From Isoetes taiwanensis (taxonomy: Eukaryota; Streptophyta; Lycopodiopsida; Isoetales; Isoetaceae), in NCBI GenBank assembly GCA_021234155.1, contig JAJEKV010000017.1, forward strand, positions 10,487,525 through 10,551,524: a stretch of 64,000 nt of DNA, given 5' to 3'. Both the position numbers and the translations under genes were made by a program. Shown here in pieces: positions 57,006 to 64,000 of the stretch (position 1 is its first letter; each line of letters begins with the position of its first letter). The notes beneath the pieces are model-generated. The model was not told where the DNA came from. It ran no database searches and worked only from the letters and a program-made list of their open reading frames with translations.

Positions 57006-58700
57006 ACAATGGATTTAGGTGTTTATAGTGAATGAAAGAGGAATTATATCGTTTTGAGCATTGTGTGTAGAACTATTTTCGTGATATATTACCTATTATT
57101 TTGTCACCTTCTTGCCCTGCAAATAAACATGACATTGGTACTCACATACATACATTTGTTCAAATTGTTATTGCCCCAGCAAACATCAAATTATCATGTA
57201 TTGGAGAATGGAAGGGGGGACTCCCTAGCTTGAAACCCCGCCCCAGGGGGATCCCTTCCAAATCGGAAAGGGCGAACCCCCTTCTATTCCCCAACAAAAT
57301 GGAAGTTGGGATCCATTTCCCTTTTTTCAACATTGTCTCGTCTTATTCTGGAGGTGGAGGTGGGCTATGGCGCAGAGGTGTTCTTCTTAAGGTTCTTTGA
57401 AGCTTAAGGCCGCTTATAAGGCCGAATTTTTTGAAGCTTAAGGTCATATTTCCTCGAATCAGGGATTTTTTGAATCTTTTAAGGCCGGATCTTTGACGCT
57501 TAACGCATTTGTTGTGTAAGGATCTGCTGAAGCTGAAGCTTAAAGCCAGATTCAATAGTAAACAGGAAAACAGAGGAACGCAGTTAGCAGGGGAACACGG
57601 TTAGCTGTAAACAGGGACCGTATTTTTGAAGCTTTTGGTTGGATTTCCGCGAATCATGGATTTCTTGAAGGTTAAGGCCAGATCATTGAAGCTTTTGGAC
57701 AAATTTTTTTTAAGATTAAGGGTCCTTATTGCTTAAGGCTTCAGTTGCGTAAGCATTTGGTAAGCCTTTCTTGACATCTAGCATCTGCGAGAGCCATAGC
57801 CATCTGAGCATCTGCAAGTGCCATGCAGGAGGGGGGGGAAATAGGGGAACGTTGTTAGCTATTAGCCTTAAACAAGAAAATGCAACCTGCAAGAATAGGT
57901 CAAAAGTGATGTAGGGGAGGGTGGCCGTCCACGGCGGCAGACCCCACGTGCAGATGTGGCAAGCCCACGCGCAGACGTGGCAAACCTGTGCAAGGGTTTT
58001 CGTAGTTTCTCGTGAAGGCTCGATGGAGGAGAAGCGCAGCTCCACGGCAGTCCACCGAGGGCTTTGCCATAATCATCGAAGGCAGCCTTAGGAGTCCTGT
58101 TGCTGATAGAAATGTAAGTAATGGGGATCATAGAAGCTGAATAGATACTTTTGACTCTAGTACAAAATGTGAAATCAATCAGTGTATGTGTTATGAGAAG
58201 GATGACGACGCAGGTTCCGTGATTGTTTCTGCATGGTTTCTGAACTGATTTTGTTGGTACATAGGGATCTAATAGATATAACTCTGTACCCTCTTTAACA
58301 TGCATCAAGCTGGCATATGGTTCACCTTTTTAAGCATCAGCACAGCTCTGCTCATAGGCAATAATGATGGAGATATCAATGAGAGTGAAAATGTCCTGCG
58401 TAACCAAGTATTTTATAAGTTTTCTCATTCTTATGGTAGCTGATTTTCCAGACATAAGCACTGCATGCTTCCTTGCAATTTCCCTTATATTTTTCCTTGG
58501 CATTCTTTTGAATTTTAAACGCTGTGTTGTTAGGCTGCTATAAGGTTTCATTATCTGATATATAATTTCAGAAAACATCTGCATAGGTTTCAGTTAATTT
58601 GAGCTGTCTGGCCCTTTTCTTTAGTAAAGTGGAGACCTACCAGAGTTGAATCATTACACCTGTACGTGCAAGGCATGTGCATTTCTGATAATTCAAAGTG
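57006..58700. other. No gene recognised
   Basis: Contains GC-rich patches (57220-57310, 57900-57970) and diverged short repeats of GAAGCTTAAGGCC type at 57390-57560. Open frames on the minus strand at 57716-58584 did not match a known family. AACAAAATGGAAGTTGGG at 57293 is repeated inverted at 60207. Confidence 0.4.
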
Positions 58701-58886
58701 GGCTCCTTTCTTTTCCTGGTTTTGCTAACCATCTGATTCGTCTATTTGCCTCTTCTGAAAATTTGTTGAAGGCAAATAATGTCTTTATTGAAACCCTAAA
58801 GAAATTTGTGGATCTCCAAGGCCACATTTGTGGCTCGTTATTTGATACTGAAATACCTATTCTAATATAATATGTGGTTGTTGTAG

Positions 58887-59427
58887 GATTCAAGGTTTAG
58901 AAATTTTAATAAATGATGAGCACACTACAACTTATGAAACTGGTCCAAGCCTTGCACAAGAGCATACAAGAGGTTCTTTATCACTTTAAGCTTTTATATT
59001 TCTTGCCTTATAAATGCTTTGTCTTAATTGGTGATTGCAGGAGAAAGTAACAAAGTGGTGCCTGACTTTGGAAATAAGCATTATCTCACTAGTGATGCTT
59101 GGATTAGAGCCGTACAAGAGGAGAGAGTTGAGAGAAGATGCTGAAAGAATCAAGAAGGAAAATAGAGAACAAAGGAAGGCAGAGCAAGCAAGAAAAAGAA
59201 AGGCAAGGGAACTAGTTGAAGCAGCTAGGAAAAGAAAGAAAGATGAGAGGGAGGCACAAAAGAAGGCAGAGCTTGAATGGGAGGCTAGCGCTAGGAGGCT
59301 TAGAAGCCTCTTATATGGTGCCAATCGACCTCGCATTCCTCTATCTCAACCAAGAGCGTTCAATATGGCTGCCTATGAAATGAGGAAACAGAGATTTTAT
59401 GCGATTAAAGAGCAAAAGGCATTTTGA
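58887..59427 (+). CDS. Unknown gene, two 3'-terminal exons with a coiled-coil end
   Basis: Exon 58887-58972 (after TTGTTGTAG, before GTTCTTT) encodes GLEILINDEHTTTYETGPSL and EHTR. It splices to 59041 (after GATTGCAG), continuing GESNKVVPDFGNKHYLTSDA. After AWIRAVQEE that frame soon stops. A shift of one base at about 59115 leads into a long, highly charged helix (ERIKKENREQRKAEQARKRK and following) that ends PLSQPRAFNMAAYEMRKQRF and a TGA at 59425. Upstream, 58700-58868 is open and may hold a preceding exon. The family was not recognised. Either the gene is disrupted by one indel, or the base is an error. Confidence 0.45.
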
Positions 59428-62240
59428 AGAGCATGAACCAACTCGATTCCCTCCTTATGTGCATATGGACAGAGCAGATTAATTTCTTGTCAGCATGCTT
59501 CAGTTGTTACATTAATTTTTTTTTATAAGTTATAGGTTACGTAAATGTATTTGTATGCTTGGACTGTATGCCATCCAAGTAATGTATCTGAGGTGTGCTG
59601 CAGGTTATGACACCATTTCTTCTTGTGGAAGCAGCACTGTAATTGCTCTTCAACCCAATCAATGGAATATGTACTATATTTGACATTTTTTAGACTTTTC
59701 TAATGCTGTTTAACAATTGGAACATTTCTGCTGTACAACCAGATTGTTTTTGCTCTGGTTGAGATGTAAAACAGTGGGAACTTTGTGGATTTGCTTTAAT
59801 ACAATGCTTAACAATTTTTGATCATGATTGCTGTTGAAAGAAAGCTGGTTCTCTTCAATTTTGTCATTGTAGCCTTCAATGGGCTGCCTAGTATCCTAGG
59901 GGGCTACCACCTTAGCCCTGGTGGTACCACTACTCCCACCTCTTTGACACCTTATAGCTTGAGGTGGCATTATGTACTTGGCATATTGTTAGGCCTGTAT
60001 TGTAGGTTATCTCGTTGGGCACGCTACCATGTAGCATGCATAGCATTTCAGGTGTGCACATGGCTGCCATTCTGTTTACGCCCTTAAGTGAGCAGCCAAT
60101 GGCTACCCTCCCCTATACGGAATGTCGAACCCCAATTTCCATTCTAGATGGGAGACGATGCCATATGGCATCACCATATTAAACTTCAAACAAAAATGGA
60201 GACCCAACTTCCATTTTGTTTGCAAAGACTGCTTGTGGCCCAACTATATATAAAACAACGTCCTTGGCTTTTAAGGTTAAAAGTGACCATGTGCTTACCA
60301 ACATAAATGTACGAAAAGTTGTTGTATTGTATGTAGCGCAACAAATGAGAGGCATTGCTTAATTGGCAAAAAAAATGGAAGAAACTAACATCAACAACCA
60401 TAGCCCTAAACAATTTCATACTTTCATCATAGGTAATTATTTTGTTAAGCAAAGAGGAGGAACAATTTTCATGTTCTACAATGGGATGGAGTAGTTAAAC
60501 TAAAGATGTTGATGTGGAGATGAGTTTTGCTAGGCATAGGATGTTCAAGTGTTAAAGTGATGCTTGATATGCTATCTAAATTACCATCAAGGATGTGTGG
60601 CTTGGGATAGTGAAAATTACATTCTATGAGAAACTGCACTCATATCGATCATATATTCTTGTATAATGCCTATCCGAAAGGAATGAACATGAACATGTTA
60701 GGCCTAGATGAGCTGTGTTCCCATCCATTAGTCATCCAGTGTGAACAAATGCGATCAGGCTTGATATCATATGGAGGCCATGTGATTGCTTGGAAGAAAA
60801 ATGAGTCCAAATGATTCTCAGATCATATCCAATCGCTCTACCAACTCTTCCTACCAAGAGACTCAAACTTTTTACCAACTAATGGAGAGGCTTTAACAAA
60901 ATTTCCTTTGCTGAAGATTTCTTGTCTGCGTAGATATCATATTTCACCAACTAGTGTGTAGTTTGGGCCAAGCTGCTGCAATCGACCAGCCTACATGTCT
61001 TCATACTTAAAGCGGCTTCAATCTCACTTCCCAACTAGATTTCCAAGCTAATACTCTGGGATACAGGACATCCACTTCTGGAAATCTGCAGATAACTCAG
61101 TAAGGCAGCTACATTTCGAATAACTCAGTAACGCAGTCTATCCTCATTATAATAAGCCTAGAATTGCTTGTTGATCCCAAATGGGGAGAGAGCTCAGTTC
61201 CTTCAATTTCCGATGAAGGTGTAGTGCTCTTCGTCCTCTTTCTCCACACCAGGGCTCACCAGAACTCACCAGAACCAGAGCGTGGGCTTCATCTCCCATA
61301 GGCCATACCGGAACCCTGCCTGCCTCCCTGCCCCGCTGGGATCCGTTCCCAAAAAAGAAAGGAGCATTTATTCTTATCTTTCTATCCTCAAACCATGCAC
61401 ATCCAGACCTTTCTCCTTCTATTTCCAAACCATAGACTGATAAATCCATCTTCCCCCCCAAACACAGAACCAATTTCTTGCCAGCAAGCAGCTCAAACAC
61501 GTCCAAAAAATACCATCCACATACCATTTCGGATACATACGCCCCCAAAATGTACGCCAAACGTGAAATACCCTCCCCAAATACGAAACAAAATAATTAA
61601 AAGTTTATAAATATTTTCGTATGGTAAAAAACGGTCCGAAAAAGGTCCCTACAATTTCTTATATTTATACCCCAAGGGTGGTTATTAGACAAACAATTAG
61701 AAAAGGCGGTTAAATTAGTTAACGCTATGTTTACAAAAAGGCGCCTCTCATTGCAGAATTGCAGAGATAAGTGCCATAAATCAGGGGATTGATTCCTGTA
61801 TGCATCGAGCCTGGTGCTAGAACAAGGATCGCAATGCAGCGCACTGATTGGTGGGATTTGCAGGCTGCGCCATCGAAAATGGTGAGATTTTCTGCAAAAT
61901 TCTGATGCTTTAATGGGATTCATCCATCTGAGGAAAGTAGAAACAGGGCTGGATGTGGATTTTGGATTGAATGGCGTATTGAACTAATACAGAGAAATAC
62001 AGAGATGGATTTGCCGGATGTGGAGCAATCTGCTATGGATATGGAAGGGCAGAGAAAAAAAGCAACTGGGTGGTATTATTTTCAACGGTCGGCGGAAAGT
62101 GATGTGGTGCGTGGTGGATCGTCAGAACTAATTGGTTGCCACGAGGCAGGCCAATGTGTGCTGTAGCAGCGGTGCGGAGCCGATCTGAGGTATAATTGAG
62201 CAAAAAAACTGGCAGTTAAAAGCACAGGCAACATTGCAAA
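59428..62240. other. No gene recognised
   Basis: Probable 3' UTR of the preceding gene to about 59820, then AT-rich sequence with hairpins (59897-59945) and short open frames. The minus-strand open stretches at 61147-61560 and 61597-61923 have no recognisable domain. The last few hundred bases should contain the promoter of the GT47 gene. Confidence 0.4.
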
Positions 62241-62280
62241 ACTTAATTTGGCAGTTACACATTGCAGCAGAGGTAGAGAA

Positions 62281-63423
62281 ATGAAGAGAAAGGCATGTTG
62301 CCGCTGGAAGATGTTTTTGATATTGGTCTTCATGATGCTGGCTATGGAGTTTAGCAGAAATTCTATCCCTTGGCATGTTAACAAAGAATGGCACATGTTT
62401 CCTCCATGTACCATGGATGCCTGCTTCAATTTTTCACGATGTATGTCATCACCTGAGCTTCTGATTTATAGTTATTCACCATATCCAGCCTTAGAATCAT
62501 CCCCTTGGTTTACTTCTGATCCTGACAAGGCATGTCTTTTCGTATTCCTTGCAGAGGAAGGGAATAGATTTAAGCTTAAAAATCTACCCTTCTGGAATGG
62601 AGGTCTGAACCATGTTATCATCACTCATGTTGATAAATGGCTGCAAACAGGTATTGATTCTAAAAGCATAGGCAAGGCTTCTATTCTTAGCTCTGAAATT
62701 CATGAATCAAGTTACAGGCCTGGATTTGATCTGTCTATTCCTCTCCCTGCCAAATTATACTTTGATGATCTTCAGCATCACAATCCTTTGAAGAGGAAAT
62801 ACTTTGCCACTTTTAAGGGAACTAGATATTTGAGTTTTCATGGTGCTAAATATTTGGGATATGAAGAAGGTACTCTGAGAAGTGCCTCTGCTTTTAGGTC
62901 CTTGCATAATGGAAAGGATGTCATTGTTGCACTAACTTGTGAACATGAAACAAATCAGAAAATTAGAAGATGGGTTCCTTCTTCTGCACAGAATTGCAAG
63001 CAAGATGAAGCATTATTTGAGAAATATGACTACAGAGACCTGATGAATTCCACTTTCGGGCTCGCGCCGGCGGGACGGTCCCCTTCGTCTTATCGGTTTA
63101 TTGAAATACTTAGTGCAGGAGCAATTCCTGTTCTGATATGTGATAACTATGTGAGACCTTTTGATACACTTGTTCAATGGCCTCGTTGTTTGATGCAGTT
63201 TCCTTCACATCAAATGCATAAGATTGCAGATGTTCTTAGATCAATGTCTGCTGCAGAGGTATTGAAGAGGCAGAAATATTGCCTATTTGTTTATCATGAG
63301 TTTCTCAAGGATGAAAATGTGCTGCTAAGATCGATTGTTTCATCCTTGAAATTGCGCTTTAATGGCATAATTCCTTCAATGTCTGAAGGACTTTATTGGC
63401 CAGTCTACAGCAATGACTCGTAG
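62281..63423 (+). CDS. GT47 exostosin-like glycosyltransferase, single exon, intact
   Basis: The 380-residue protein has an N-terminal signal anchor (residues 11-24, MFLILVFMMLAMEF after basic residues), typical of a Golgi type II membrane enzyme. The exostosin domain covers about 45-350. The Cys-rich start (CTMDACFNFSRC) and the segments KYFATFKGTRYL, LHNGKDVIVALTCEHE, EKYDYRDLMNSTFGLAPAGR and SYRFIEILSAGAIPVLICDN follow the layout of animal EXT1-type GT47 domains. The start chosen is the first ATG; an upstream in-frame stretch lacks ATG. The acceptor is unknown; GT47 enzymes add sugars to cell-wall or proteoglycan glycans. A short, very GC-rich patch (63057-63090) within an AT-rich gene is odd. 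No intron or stop interrupts it. Confidence 0.92.
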   Translation: MKRKACCRWKMFLILVFMMLAMEFSRNSIPWHVNKEWHMFPPCTMDACFNFSRCMSSPELLIYSYSPYPALESSPWFTSDPDKACLFVFLAEEGNRFKLKNLPFWNGGLNHVIITHVDKWLQTGIDSKSIGKASILSSEIHESSYRPGFDLSIPLPAKLYFDDLQHHNPLKRKYFATFKGTRYLSFHGAKYLGYEEGTLRSASAFRSLHNGKDVIVALTCEHETNQKIRRWVPSSAQNCKQDEALFEKYDYRDLMNSTFGLAPAGRSPSSYRFIEILSAGAIPVLICDNYVRPFDTLVQWPRCLMQFPSHQMHKIADVLRSMSAAEVLKRQKYCLFVYHEFLKDENVLLRSIVSSLKLRFNGIIPSMSEGLYWPVYSNDS

Positions 63424-64000
63424 CCTTCATCATCCCCAACTTACAGGTGTTTGCGCTACATAAATTGCTTGTCTTTATCCTATAGACGCGCCTAAGCTGT
63501 ACATACAGAATTTTTTTAATGGCTTCAAAAGTGTAAAGCCATTCATAGCCACATTACTAGTGTAATGCAAAGAGGCTGACATTAATGAAACATCTTGTTC
63601 TAGATTATGTTGTGTTTTTTATCTAAAAGAAAACGTCTTCTATCCATCAAATACTATTGGACCACCCAAAAGAAAAAGGACCCATGCCACGAGAGAAAAA
63701 AAGGCGGGCTAGAAATATCAAGGCTAATAATATCATGGGAGCCCGATAGCATACTACCTAAAGATGTTAAAAATGTGAGAAGGTACCTTTTTTTTCCTAA
63801 AGATTCAGTGCGTCGACTAAAATGTCCTTGGCATCTCATTCTCTAAGACTTGTCTCCGAACTCCTAAATAGCCTTTTTTCTGGAAAATTTGATGTGGTGC
63901 TAGGTGTCAATGCTTGTATCTTGTATGCCTACTGCTTTGGACTCCCATCAATGGGATAAACTTACATTGATATTCTTAGCCATACATTGTTAGAGGTGCT
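63424..64000. other. GT47 3' flank, no further gene recognised
   Basis: The 3' untranslated region and AT-rich flank. Short open frames (63607-63846) resemble no known protein. Confidence 0.5.

Noticed and set aside
57716-58584. Minus-strand open frames as a possible Copia or host gene
   Set aside because: The translations lack conserved motifs and are AT-rich in composition; no splice structure supported them.
61147-61923. Minus-strand open frames of 137 and 108 codons upstream of the GT47 gene
   Set aside because: No recognisable domain, and they overlap the probable GT47 promoter and leader. They are more likely chance frames.

Overview
The window looks like a repeat-rich stretch of a land-plant nuclear genome, most likely a fern or another seed-free vascular plant. 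The evidence is as follows. The actin gene has the three coding introns at the standard plant positions. Plastid ndhB fragments retain apparent unedited RNA-editing codons, as expected of a heavily edited plastome. A GT47 gene resembles the animal EXT1 type, and retroelements fill most of the space. The species cannot be named from the sequence. All similarities were judged by reading; no alignment or database search was possible.

Layout. 1-2315: one copy (minus strand, cut by the window edge) of a non-coding element family with two further copies at 9486-11570 and 49803-52987. 4081-5850: an intact actin gene, minus strand. About 6300-8836: a 5'-truncated LINE, minus strand. 8837-24255: one decayed Ty3/Gypsy element, plus strand, opened by three insertions: a copy of the non-coding family (9486-11570), an 8.2-kb Helitron (13812-21987) and a 0.63-kb insert (23295-23925). 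The Helitron has TC at its 5' end and a hairpin plus CTAG at its 3' end; removing it restores the Gypsy reading frame exactly. It carries a decayed lectin-receptor-kinase fragment. 24263-25313: a second Gypsy gag, minus strand. 26482-26756: a MITE. 26985-28690: a broken gene of unknown family.

30640-30980 is a minisatellite of near-perfect 30-bp palindromes. Two segments, 14581-18021 and 31174-49702, share the same start and end signatures (a GGGTTGCCCC hairpin start; an inverted GGGCAACCC plus a GTGCGCAGCAC hairpin at the end), and both hold pieces of host genes. I propose them as a gene-capturing, Helentron-like family. The larger one holds a Cu/Zn-superoxide-dismutase exon fused to a UDP-glycosyltransferase fragment, a very young 5.3-kb Copia element inserted in the SOD exon (5-bp target duplication, one LTR difference), and a 7.2-kb tandem array built on a plastid ndhB intron/exon fragment (six copies).

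53649-54780 and 58887-59427 hold exon-like sequence of unknown genes, 55973-57005 a pair of small inverted-repeat elements, and 62281-63423 an intact single-exon GT47 exostosin-like glycosyltransferase. Only actin and the GT47 gene look like intact host genes; nearly everything else is nested mobile DNA and captured or organellar fragments.
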